Of a stretch of 64,000 nucleotides of DNA, positions 42,734-51,729 are shown piece by piece. Position numbers and translations under genes: made by a program. Within the stretch, counting starts at the first letter, position 1; every line of letters begins with the position of its first letter. This stretch comes from AWTP1-13 sp963827545. GTDB lineage: Bacteria > Pseudomonadota > Alphaproteobacteria > Rhizobiales > Hyphomicrobiaceae. The stretch spans positions 18,706-82,705 of the forward strand of contig CAWHBI010000014.1 of the NCBI GenBank assembly GCA_963827545.1, given 5' to 3'. The notes beneath the pieces were generated by a model. The model did not search any database and was not told the DNA's origin. It saw only the letters and a program-made list of their open reading frames with translations.

Positions 42734-45382
42734 ATGGCGACGAATTCCGGCGGCGTGCTGGCTGCATTGCGCGCCGCGCTCAACAGTCTCTGGCTCTGCC
42801 GCGTCAGCGTGCTGAGCGTGGCTGCGGGACTGCTCCTGCTTTTCTACGCACCGCAGGCACAGGCCGTCTTTTTCGACCTTCACACCTGGGAGGTGGGGCT
42901 GCGGCATTGGGCGGCGTTCTACGCCTTCGTGTTCCTGTTCTGGATGCTGCCCACCCAGCTCAGCGCGCGGGTGATGCTGCAGGTGGGGGAGGATCGCCTC
43001 CCCGAGGGCCACGACGCCTCTTATGCCTGGCTCATGGTCCACCTGCCGTGGCTGCTCGCACTCGTGTGCCTTGCGAGCGTCGCCGCGGGCCAGTACGCGG
43101 CACTCGAGCAGGTTCCGGATGAAAAGGGCCGCGACGACCTCGAGCAGGCCGCCTACATCCAGGTGATCGCCTTGGGCTGGATAACCGTGGCCTTCATCGG
43201 CGTATGGGTGCTGGCCTGGATGGTGCTGCGCCCGCTGCTCAATCGCTTCGCCGCCAGGAGCGGCCTGCTCGACAACTTCGTGTTCCGCTTCATTGCAACG
43301 GCAATGTTTGGACAGCAAGCCGCCAGAGGCGCTGATCGAGAGGGTGGTGGCGCGGTCGAGGGCAGCAACTCGGCGGCATTCCCGCCTCAACAGCTGCAAA
43401 CAGCCTGGTCGGCCATCCTGTTGCTGCTGATCTGGCTAGCGAGCCTGTATTTCGTCTACCTGTCGCCGCTCGAAATCGCCCCGACACTGAGCCGCGCACC
43501 CATGCTGCCCGTCCTGATCGGCATCTGGGTTCCCGTGCTGACCCTCCTGGTCTACTTCGCCCACCGGCTTCGTTTGCCGATCCTGGCAGCTTTCATCCTG
43601 CTCACGACGTTCCTGTCCAACGTCATACCGGGCCTGCATGACATGCGCATCCTCGCGCAGGTGAGCCAGAACGCACCCATTCAGAGCCGGCAACCGACGC
43701 TCGAGGAGTCGCTCAGGTGGTGGCGCAAGGCCAACGGATGCCCTCAGGAACTGCGAACGGACTGCAAGGTGCGGCCCATCATCGTCGCCGCCGAGGGCGG
43801 CGCAAGCCGCGCGGCCTTTTTCACGGCCAGCCTGCTCGCACAACTTGAAGACCTTTCGGACCCGGCCGTGCGCGGCGCCTCTGCCGGACCGCCCCTGTTC
43901 TCACGGCAACTCTTTGCCATTTCCTCCATCTCTGGAAGCTCTCTGGGCGCGGCAGTCTTCGCGGCACTGCGCGAGGATGCGCGCGCGGAAGCCTGGCCGC
44001 GACCCCGGCCCGAAGCAGCCGACAACGCCCTTTGGTTCAGGACCGGCAGGGCCGTGGGCGTCGGCGGCGTGAAACCTCAGCCGCTGCCTTCCGCCACCAC
44101 GCGCAAAGACATCGTGCAGCAGGTCCTTGCAGGGGACTTCCTCACGCCGGCCGCCGCCGCTCTCAACCTCGATCTGTTGGTGCCGTTCCACGCCAAGACC
44201 TACAACCCAGGCGATCGCACCTATTTCCTGGAAGCGTCATGGGAGCAGCGCTTCGCGGACCCTTCAGGGCGCGCTCGCGGCGCGGTGAAGTCCACCTTCG
44301 AGCGCGCCTTCTCGTCGCTGGCGCCCGAGGAGAGTACCTGGCGCCCGCATCTCATCTTCAACGGCACGTCCGTTACCACCGGCCGGCGCATCATCACGTC
44401 GACCCTCTACCCGCTCTTCCGCTCGCCCGACGATCCCCAGGAATTGCCGGACGATCAGCGAACGATCGAATCGGTGTTTCGCAACTCCTATGACACCTAC
44501 GACCTGTTGTGTCTCCCCGATGAGCTTGCAGCCGGTGGCGCATGTACCTGCCTCCAGCGCGGCAAGAAGCACGAGCTGCAGACGCTGCGCATCAAGGGAT
44601 GCGACGTCCGGCTGAGCACAGCGGTTTCCAACAGCGCCCGCTTCCCCGTCATCTCCTCGCACGGCGACATCGGCCGCAAGCCCGCGGACCGCATCGTCGA
44701 CGGCGCCTACTTCGACTATTCGGGCATCGTCTCCGCCCTGGAGCTGCACGTGCAGATCACCAGGCTCGACGACAATCTCCGCCCGTTCGTGCTGTTCCTG
44801 ACCAACGACCCAGGCTTCAACCCGCGCGCCTGCCAGCCGGATACGGGCGCGTCGGGGCCAATCGACGAGCTCGATGTCCTGCGGCTGCCGGCCGTGCCAC
44901 CGTCTTCCAGCGATCGGGAGTTGTTCTCAATGCTGCGCTATCCGCTCGACGCGCTGGTCAACGTCCGCGTAGCTCGCTCCGAGCAGACCATGGCCCAAAC
45001 GGTCCTGCTCAACCGCTATGAGAATCTCAAAGCAGGCTTCATGACTGCCCCTCAGAAACTCGCTGACCTGAGAGAGGGCCTCCAAGCCTACATGAGCTTC
45101 GACATCATATCGGTGGGCGCGCGCTGCAACAGGGAGAGGCAGGTCCGCCCCATCCCCATGAACTGGTGGCTGGCGATGCCGACGCAGGCCTACCTCGATC
45201 AGGAAATCTGCGCGCCCCACAATCGCGGGTCCATAGCAGGCGTCTTGTCCCAGCTGGGCGAGCAGCCGCCGCCGGAGGACCGCCCGCAGCACACCGCACG
45301 CTACGAGGCCGAAAAGCGCCGGGTCGACGAGCAATGCGCCCAGCGCGATGGCATGCCCGCGCGCGGCAGGCAGACGCGTTGA
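42734..45382 (+). CDS. Patatin-like phospholipase with N-terminal membrane domain (882 aa)
   Basis: The first 300 residues contain about six membrane helices (near 24-40, 58-74, 100-118, 142-165, 225-243, 258-298). The C-terminal part has patatin features: oxyanion loop EGGASRAA (354-361), nucleophile motif GSSLG with Ser403, and DGAYFDYSG with catalytic Asp656. Patatins hydrolyse acyl chains from phospholipids or other lipids with a Ser-Asp dyad. AAGGGGG precedes the ATG. No secretion or toxin-linked genes adjoin, so its role is open: lipid turnover or attack on foreign membranes. Confidence 0.85.
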   Translation: MATNSGGVLAALRAALNSLWLCRVSVLSVAAGLLLLFYAPQAQAVFFDLHTWEVGLRHWAAFYAFVFLFWMLPTQLSARVMLQVGEDRLPEGHDASYAWLMVHLPWLLALVCLASVAAGQYAALEQVPDEKGRDDLEQAAYIQVIALGWITVAFIGVWVLAWMVLRPLLNRFAARSGLLDNFVFRFIATAMFGQQAARGADREGGGAVEGSNSAAFPPQQLQTAWSAILLLLIWLASLYFVYLSPLEIAPTLSRAPMLPVLIGIWVPVLTLLVYFAHRLRLPILAAFILLTTFLSNVIPGLHDMRILAQVSQNAPIQSRQPTLEESLRWWRKANGCPQELRTDCKVRPIIVAAEGGASRAAFFTASLLAQLEDLSDPAVRGASAGPPLFSRQLFAISSISGSSLGAAVFAALREDARAEAWPRPRPEAADNALWFRTGRAVGVGGVKPQPLPSATTRKDIVQQVLAGDFLTPAAAALNLDLLVPFHAKTYNPGDRTYFLEASWEQRFADPSGRARGAVKSTFERAFSSLAPEESTWRPHLIFNGTSVTTGRRIITSTLYPLFRSPDDPQELPDDQRTIESVFRNSYDTYDLLCLPDELAAGGACTCLQRGKKHELQTLRIKGCDVRLSTAVSNSARFPVISSHGDIGRKPADRIVDGAYFDYSGIVSALELHVQITRLDDNLRPFVLFLTNDPGFNPRACQPDTGASGPIDELDVLRLPAVPPSSSDRELFSMLRYPLDALVNVRVARSEQTMAQTVLLNRYENLKAGFMTAPQKLADLREGLQAYMSFDIISVGARCNRERQVRPIPMNWWLAMPTQAYLDQEICAPHNRGSIAGVLSQLGEQPPPEDRPQHTARYEAEKRRVDEQCAQRDGMPARGRQTR

Positions 45383-45596
45383 CGGCTACAGTGCGGGATG
45401 AGGGAGGAGCCTTCCAGGTTGCCGAGCCGACCAACGCCTGCGCTGACGCTGCCGCGCTTTCGGTCTCCGTGCCGGCACCTGAGCGGCAGGCATCAAGCAT
45501 CCCCGTTGGGTGATGACAGCACCAAACGGAGCTCGCTTCGTTAGCAGTGGAATACCGCAGCTTGCTGCGTCAGCGACGAACTACTACACTTTCCAC

Positions 45597-45755
45597 ATGA
45601 GGCGAACCGACCCGATTTCGTTCCGCATCAAGGCGGAGATCAAAGAGGCCCTGCGGCGCTTGGCAAAAGCTGACAACCGCAGCTTGTCATCCTACGTCGA
45701 GCTGGCGCTCGAGGAGCACATTGAGGCCAAGAAGCGAGGGGGCAAGCGGCGATGA
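45597..45755 (+). CDS. Ribbon-helix-helix (CopG-like) small protein (52 aa)
   Basis: From the ATG at 45597 the product reads as a short beta strand (PISFRIKAEIKEALRRLAKA), then NRSLSSYVELALEEHIEAKK, the strand-helix-helix pattern of Arc/CopG repressors and antitoxins. Its stop overlaps the ATG of a 33-residue membrane peptide gene. It may bind DNA or be an antitoxin; no clear partner toxin is seen. Confidence 0.7.
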   Translation: MRRTDPISFRIKAEIKEALRRLAKADNRSLSSYVELALEEHIEAKKRGGKRR

Positions 45756-45853
45756 GTGACGATCGCGGTCCCATTGATCGGCCCTTCCTTGTGGTTGTGG
45801 TGGTCTTTGCGGTTTTCCTCATCAGCCTCGGGCTCGCCATTTACCCTCACTGA
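45752..45853 (+). CDS. 33-residue single-span membrane peptide
   Basis: The ATG overlaps the TGA of the CopG-like gene (ATGA). The product is MSDDRGPIDRP followed by a hydrophobic helix FLVVVVVFAVFLISLGLAIY and ends PH. The acidic N-terminus and the single helix resemble small membrane peptides, including some type I toxin-like and assembly peptides. Translation is supported only by the overlap and the non-random composition. Confidence 0.5.
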   Translation: MSDDRGPIDRPFLVVVVVFAVFLISLGLAIYPH

Positions 45854-45854
45854 T

Positions 45855-46024
45855 AACCGGCGAACCAATCAACATACCCGTCATCCCGGAAGCCGAGCCC
45901 CGGCCTCCGAGCCGGGGCGAGACTGTCCGGGATCTGCCGCACGGACACCTTCTCGCCGCAGATCCCGGCTCTGCGCAATTCGCGCTTCTAGCGCGATTGC
46001 TGGGCCGGGATGACGGGTGGAAAC
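45855..46024. repeat. CGTCATCCCGG-type dispersed repeat, copy 3
   Basis: It matches the copies at 23358-23680 over most of their length, including CGAGCCCCGGCCTCCGAGCC and GGGCCGGGATGACGGGTGGA. The ends CCGTCATCCCGG and CCGGGATGACGG are complementary. It occupies most of the gap between the membrane peptide gene and the minus-strand DapA-like gene. Confidence 0.8.
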
Positions 46025-46116
46025 ATAGGCCGCTCAGTATCACGAGGAGCTGCTGTGCACTGCGGCCGTGATCATCCCGAATGAGCCCCGGCCAGCCTCC
46101 ATGGGAATACAATCGC

Positions 46117-47181
46117 TTAGCCGCGCCAGCTGGAGAGATTTTCTCTCACGAAGTCGTCGTCGACGAGGTTGGGGTAGGTTGCATACAGGCGATCGATTCC
46201 GGCAGCCTGGCCGGGGCTCAGGACTTCCTTGGGATCCAGGCAATGCGTGGTTCGCATCAGCCCCTGACGCCGAAGGATCTCGTGACAGCCCGGAATGCAG
46301 CCGGCAAAGTCGTGCTCAACGTCGAAAATGACGCTGTTGCAATCGGTGACCTGACTGTCGAGCGCCAGGATGGCCTCCGGCACGGCGCCTGTGCCGATGC
46401 ACCCCCGCACGCTCTCCAGAAGTGTCACCGCCGATCTCGTCCATACGCTCCAGTGACCGAGCAGGCCGCCCTTGAAACGGAGTGTCACCTGCCGCTTGCC
46501 GACACGGACGTGAAACGGCGTGACAAGGTCGGCCACGATATGATCATCGTTACCGGTATAGAGCGTGACGCGTTCCTCGGCCCCTGCGGCGGCAACGCCG
46601 AAGGCCACATCCAGGGTCCTGTAGCGATTGAACGGCGCGACCTTGATAGCGATGACATTGTCGATCGCGGCAAAGCGCGTCCAGAACGACCGCGATAAAG
46701 GTATTCCGCCAACCGCGGTTTGCAAATAGAAGCCGATCAGAGGCACCTCGCCCGCCACCGCGCTGCAATGGGCGATAAGTTCGTCCTCGCTCGCACCCTG
46801 CATGGCACTGACCCCCAGCAGCGCAGCGTGATATCCAAGAGCGCGAGCCGTTCTCGCTTCTTCGAGCGCCTGACTGGTCTTGCCGATGACCCCCGCGATC
46901 ATCATGAGCGGCCCCTTGGTCCAGCTCGCCGCCGTCTCGGCTGCCAGTTCCAGCACCGGCCGATAGAGCCCCACATCGCGAATCTTGAATTGTGTGGCAT
47001 GCACGCCGACTGCCAACCCGCCCGAGCCCGCATCTATGTAGTAGCGCGACAGAGCGCGCTGCGAGGTGCGATCGAACTGGCGCTCCTCGTCGAGTGCCAG
47101 CGGGTGCGCGGGAATGACTGCCCCACGGCGCAGCACGGCCAGCACATCGGTCGGCAGCTCGCTCCAGTGTGCGCTGCGCAT
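46117..47181 (-). CDS. Dihydrodipicolinate synthase (DapA) family lyase/hydratase
   Basis: The 354-residue protein has a TIM-barrel aldolase pattern with GSGGLAVGVHATQF near the N-terminus, a tyrosine in LIGFYLQTA and the Schiff-base lysine in VIAIKVAPFN (about residue 186). It is longer at the C-terminus than true DapA and is not tied to lysine synthesis here. With neighbouring racemase and epimerase-like genes it probably splits or dehydrates a sugar acid. A good GGAGGAGGG site precedes the ATG. It is the last gene of a four-gene set. Confidence 0.85.
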   Translation of the reverse strand: MRSAHWSELPTDVLAVLRRGAVIPAHPLALDEERQFDRTSQRALSRYYIDAGSGGLAVGVHATQFKIRDVGLYRPVLELAAETAASWTKGPLMMIAGVIGKTSQALEEARTARALGYHAALLGVSAMQGASEDELIAHCSAVAGEVPLIGFYLQTAVGGIPLSRSFWTRFAAIDNVIAIKVAPFNRYRTLDVAFGVAAAGAEERVTLYTGNDDHIVADLVTPFHVRVGKRQVTLRFKGGLLGHWSVWTRSAVTLLESVRGCIGTGAVPEAILALDSQVTDCNSVIFDVEHDFAGCIPGCHEILRRQGLMRTTHCLDPKEVLSPGQAAGIDRLYATYPNLVDDDFVRENLSSWRG

Positions 47182-47204
47182 CGGTCAGGCCCTCCTCCAC
47201 TGCA

Positions 47205-48077
47205 TCACGCCAGCTCGGGCCCGGCGAGAGCGAAGGTGCGGCTGCCGTCCTCGAGCGCCGGGGCAGATCCGCGGAGCATACGCATGAAGCCCCGCACCGC
47301 CGACGCCCCGTGCGATGCAAGCCACTGCCGGAGCATGCCATGCTGGTCCGGCACATCCAGGATCGCAGGGCCGCGGGCGGTAGCTAAGGCGCGAGTCGCC
47401 AGTGCCAGCCCGATGGCTTGGTCCTCGGCTACGACGGGGCCGATGTGGATCGCCCGATAGCCGTCCCGGCCGAGACCATACCCGGCGAGGCTGCCATCGC
47501 CACGCTCGGCGACGTGCACCACATGCGGCGCACGCGCCAGGAGGTTGCAGAGCACCGAGGCGCGCTCGAGACCGCTGCGCTCGCAGTCGTAGTGGGCGAT
47601 GCGCTCCAGATCGGCCACCCCAGCTGCCCGGATAACGATGCCGGCGGGTGGATCGACGGGCTTTCGTATGCTCGCGGCGCTCCAGCGCGACAGCGGATAG
47701 ACGTCGCGGAAGCCGAGCGGCAGGTAGATCGGCCGGCCCAAGTCCGTGGCGTCGAGCCCCATCGCGGCACCGCTTGTCTCGATCTCGGCAATGCAGCGCA
47801 ACAGCAGGCGCGTGCCGTGACCCTTGCCGCGCTCGGGTTTGGTCACGAGCACCATGCTGATCCAGGAGATCGCCGGCCCTAGCGGCAACGCCAGGGCGCT
47901 GGCGATCCATGTCCCCGCCGCATCCTGGATGCCGAAAGCGCTCCCTCGACCGATCATCAGCCGCCAGTCGGCCTCGACCTGGTTCCACCCGGCCTCGATC
48001 GACAGCGGCCACACGGCTTCGGCGTCGCGCGGCTGCAGCTGCAGGATTGGACGCGCCGCCGGCTCAGAAGCGGCCAT
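47205..48077 (-). CDS. GNAT family N-acetyltransferase
   Basis: The protein has two GNAT-like halves: VLVTKPERGKGHGTRLL (acetyl-CoA loop R/Q-x-x-G-x-G/A, about residue 93-103), then AMGLDATDLGRPIYLPLGF, and a second half with IGPVVAEDQAIGLALATRAL. Tandem GNAT proteins of this length are known but the substrate is unknown. The ATG at 48077 lies inside the 3' end of the epimerase gene, so the two overlap by 14 bp. Confidence 0.85.
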   Translation of the reverse strand: MAASEPAARPILQLQPRDAEAVWPLSIEAGWNQVEADWRLMIGRGSAFGIQDAAGTWIASALALPLGPAISWISMVLVTKPERGKGHGTRLLLRCIAEIETSGAAMGLDATDLGRPIYLPLGFRDVYPLSRWSAASIRKPVDPPAGIVIRAAGVADLERIAHYDCERSGLERASVLCNLLARAPHVVHVAERGDGSLAGYGLGRDGYRAIHIGPVVAEDQAIGLALATRALATARGPAILDVPDQHGMLRQWLASHGASAVRGFMRMLRGSAPALEDGSRTFALAGPELA

Positions 48078-49096
48078 CGCGCACCTCGTAGTGCGTCGGC
48101 TTGCCATGGCTCGCACCGCCGCGCATCAGCCAGTCGGCCGTCCAATCGATCATGCGTTGCAGCGGCACGCGCGGCGGCCCGAACTCGGCCACCATGCGGG
48201 CGGCATTGTTGATCCAGCCTGTCTCCGCCTCCACGCCGGTCAGCTGAGGCGCGCGGCCGAGGCGTCGGCCGAATTCCTCCGCCAGCCAACGCACGGAGAT
48301 GGTCTGGGGCCCGGTGACGTTGATCGGCGTGGTCGGCGTGGTGGTGCGGGCAAGGCAGCGCAGGGCCACCGCGTTGGCGTCGCCCTGCCAGATGACGTTG
48401 ACATGGCCCATGGTGACGTCGATGGGCACGCCGTCGCGCACCTTGGTGGCGACATCGTGCAGCACGCCATAGCGCATATCGATTGCGTAGTTGAGCCGCA
48501 CGATGCGCCCGGGCGTGCCGAGTCGCGCCGAGAAAGTGCTCGAACATGCGCTCGCGGCCAACACAAGAGTAGGCGTAGTCGCCGGGCGGCGGCACCGCCG
48601 GCGTTTCCTCCGTCGCCCCGCCTCCGGCCACCGGCACAAACGGATAGACGCAGCCGGTAGAGAAGGCGACGATGCGCGCCGCTGGGAACGTCTCGGCGAC
48701 GATCGCGGGCACATGCACGTTCATGGCCCAGGTCAGAGCCGGATTGCCGGTGGCGCCGAACTTCATGGCCGCCATGTAGACGATGTTGTCGAGCTTCGGC
48801 AGCCGCGCCACGGCCGACCGATCGAGCAGGTCGCAGGTGAGCGTCTCCACGCCCGCCGCCGCCAGCGCCGCCCTGGCCCCCGCATCGGAGAAACGGGCCA
48901 CGCCGACCACGCGCTTGCTCGGCGCCGCACGCTTGGCCTTGCGCGCGAGTGTCGGCCCCATCTTGCCGGCTGCGCCGAGCACCAGAATATCGCCTGGCAC
49001 GGCCGCAAGATCGGCCACCAGCGTCGGCGTCGGCTCCGTCATGAAATCCTCGAGCGCAGCCACGCTCTCGAACCGGTCCGGCAGGGCAGCGCTCAT
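48064..49096 (-). pseudogene. NAD-dependent epimerase/dehydratase family gene, frameshifted
   Basis: The 5' part (from ATG 49096) encodes DILVLGAAGKMGPTLARKAK, IVYMAAMKFG and AFSTGCVYPF of an extended SDR. The 3' part, in another frame, encodes RIVRLNYAIDMRYGVLHDVA through INVTGPQTISV to the end. The frames join at CACTTTCTCG (48530-48537), where one extra T breaks the frame: removing it restores GAGCACTTCTCG. Either the gene is newly inactivated or this is an assembly error. AAGG precedes the ATG, although the racemase frame runs into it without a stop. Confidence 0.78.
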
Positions 49097-50567
49097 TGAG
49101 CCTTCTCTGTGAATAGCCGGGGCGATGCGCCCCAGCGGCGGCTGTGCCATGGGCCGCATGGCCGCGAAGTCCATGTCGGCCGCGACGGCAAAGCCGGGAC
49201 ACGCGAGCGAGCCCAGCGCCAGCTTGCCGTTGTCGATCACGAGGCGCGCGGGCCCGCCGGCACGGTTGTAGAGATCGGGATGGGCCCGCGCAAAAGCCGA
49301 TTGCTCGGCATCCGGCGCGAACGACATGCCGTCGATGAAATGATGGCCATTGCGCTCGACGTGAGTGAGGCCCAGCAACGACACCAGCGCCAGGTCCTGT
49401 TGCACGCTCACGCCCGCCAAGGTGGTGAGGTCCTCGGCTGACATGAAATATCTCTGCCCTCCGGTGTGCGCATTGAGCTTGGCGACCCTGGCCGCATTGA
49501 GAAGCGACTTGTACAGGCCTTTGCAGGTCTTGCTGGAGACGCCGCTGTAGCCGAGCTGCAGCGCCGCCGGGAACGAGGCCAGCTCGCCATCCGATTCATC
49601 AATGATCAGCGGCTTCAGTCGCGCCAGCTTCTCGACCGACGTGGCGAGCGCCTTCGCCCGCTTGATCGGCTGCTCGATGAAGAGGGTGGCGGCGACCAGC
49701 TTCGCCAGGGCTGGCGTCTCGCACATGCGCCGCCACAGCTCGGTGATGCCCTCGACGCTGTCGTATTGCTCGTTGCCGTCGAGCGTCGCCAGGTAGTGGC
49801 CGGCGTCGCGGTCCAGCACGGCGGCGATGCGGGTTAGGCGATCGAGATCGGCGGCCACATCGCCGCCGACCTTCAGCTTGTAGTAGCGCGCACCGTAGTA
49901 GCGAACGACCTCCTCCAGCGTTTCCGGCAACCCGTCATTGACGCGGTCTGCGGGCGCCTGATCGCCTGCAGTGATGGGATCGACCAGCCCCACCGTATGC
50001 CGCACGGCGATGTCGCGGCCCGGCTGCAGCCCGCCCAGGAAACGCCCCAAATCATAGCCGGCAAGATCGGGCGTCAGCTCGCCCTGCGCCTCGAGCCCTG
50101 CGATATTGCGGGTGATCATCTGGGCGAAGGATTGCCCGATTCGCCCGCCCCAGCGCATCGAGGATCGCCCGATCCAGCAGTGCCGGGCCATAGGAGGCAA
50201 CCAGAGGTACCAGCCCGAGGTCCGCGCCGCGCGCCAATTGGTTCTTGTAGGTCCCGGCATAGAGGCCGAACGGCGTGCTCGCGCCCGCCGCACGATAGAG
50301 ATCGATCGCCGTGTGCAGAGCCTGGCGCAGCTGGTCGAGATTTTGCGCATCGCTGAAGGCCGGGTTCTTGTCGAACCACTTGGCGCCGAGGCTCTCGGCG
50401 GCGACGCCGACGCTCGTGCGGCCGTCCTCCAGCGCGATGGTGGCGCGGACCACAGCCTGCGTCCCCTCCGTGAGGGTGACCACGCCAAACCGGAACGGCA
50501 GACGCAGCTTGAAATCACGCTCGAAGCAATCGACTGATTCCAGTCTGACCTTGGGCGCACCGATCAT
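49097..50567 (-). pseudogene. Enolase-superfamily (mandelate racemase-like) gene, frameshifted
   Basis: The N-terminal frame (from ATG 50567, MIGAPKVRLESVDCFER) runs to LLDRAILDALG. The rest, in the next frame, has QSFAQMITRN, YYKLKVGGD, TLDGNEQYD (metal ligand), FIEQPI and LIIDESDGE, the usual barrel of enolase-superfamily dehydratases or racemases. One extra G in the run at 50144-50151 explains the shift. No stop separates this frame from the epimerase ATG. The end given here is therefore the last base before that ATG. The substrate is probably a sugar acid. Confidence 0.75.
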
Positions 50568-50708
50568 AATCAACGCTTGCGATTGGCTTTGTTGCACCGC
50601 GCCAAGCCGAAGGCCCGCGCGTAGGCCCTTGACGAGGCGATGCCCGCTCCGACAGTGTCTTAGTAACCAAATCCCGCCTTCGCAAGGCTGTCCGAGGGGA
50701 GGAGTTCC

Positions 50709-51717
50709 ATGAGACGCATTCTGTCGTCGCTAATCGGCTGCGTCGCCGGCCTGCTCGCCACCGCTGCAACCGCCCAGGACTACCCTTGGAAGCCCGATCG
50801 CCCGATTACGATTATCGTGCCATGGGCGGCCGGCGGATCGACGGATCAGATGGCGCGCATCGTCGCCAGCGAGCTCGAGGACGAGCTCAAGCAGAAATTC
50901 ATCGTCGTCAATCAGCCGGGCGCCTCGGGCTCGATCGGCACCAAGAATGCCGCCGAAGCGCCGAAGGACGGCTACACGTGGGGTGCGGGCGCCGCGACCG
51001 ACGTCGGCACCTATCGCGTGCTGGGCATGCTCGACACCGGTCTCAAGGATTGGCACATGTTCTTCGCCGTCGCCAACCTGACCGCCATCGCGGCCAATCC
51101 CAACGCGCCCTTCAAGGACTTCGGACAGCTACTGGAGGTCCTCAAGACGAGCGGCGCGAACGTGCCGGTTGCGACGGCCGGCCTCTCCTCGGCCGGGCAC
51201 AACTTCATGGAATCGGTGAAGGCCACGGCCAAGATCAACTACAGGCATGTCACCTACGACGGGGGCAATCCCGCGGTGCTGTCCACCGTCGCCGGCGAGA
51301 CGCAGGCCGTCTCCCAGCTCCTCGTCGAGATGAGCGAGTTCATCAAGGGCAAGCGCCTGATCCCGCTCGCCGTCCTCTCCGACAAGCCCGTGGTGCTCGA
51401 GGGCTACGGCGAGCTGCCGCCGGTGACGAAGTGGCTGCCCACCATGCCGGCGCCCATGAACTACTTCGGCATCTGGTGTGCGAAGGGAACGCCCGAGAGC
51501 GTTGTCAAGACCATGACTATGGCCTGGGACAAGAAGATCAAGAACTCCGAGGCCTTGAAGAAATATGCCACGGCCCGCAGCGCGCTGTTTACGCCGATCC
51601 ATGGCGCGCGAAGCCGAGGCCGAGTCGTTCAAGATGGTTCGCTACACGGCGTGGCTCTATTTCGACGCTGGCAAGGGCAAGGTCTCTCCTGACACGGTCG
51701 GCATCCCGAGGCCCTAG
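50709..51717 (+). pseudogene. TctC-family tripartite tricarboxylate transporter binding protein, frameshifted near the end
   Basis: The protein has a signal peptide (cleavage after ATAQ or nearby) and the TctC opening YPWKPDRPITIIVPWAAGGS, then QPGASGSIGTKNAAEAPKDG. At 51599-51600 one extra C shifts the frame. In the restored frame the C-terminus reads AREAEAESFKMVRYTAWLYF and KVSPDTVGIPRP with TAG at 51715-51717, the normal end of the family. GAGGGGAGGAG precedes the ATG. The first 300 residues are intact, so a shortened product ending at 51692 might still bind ligand. Confidence 0.8.
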
Positions 51718-51729
51718 GCGGTCGATGCC

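Noticed and set aside
47957..50560. One 867-residue minus-strand frame
   Set aside because: Its first part is out of frame with the racemase and its last part with the epimerase and acetyltransferase; it is explained by two frameshifted genes, not one giant protein.
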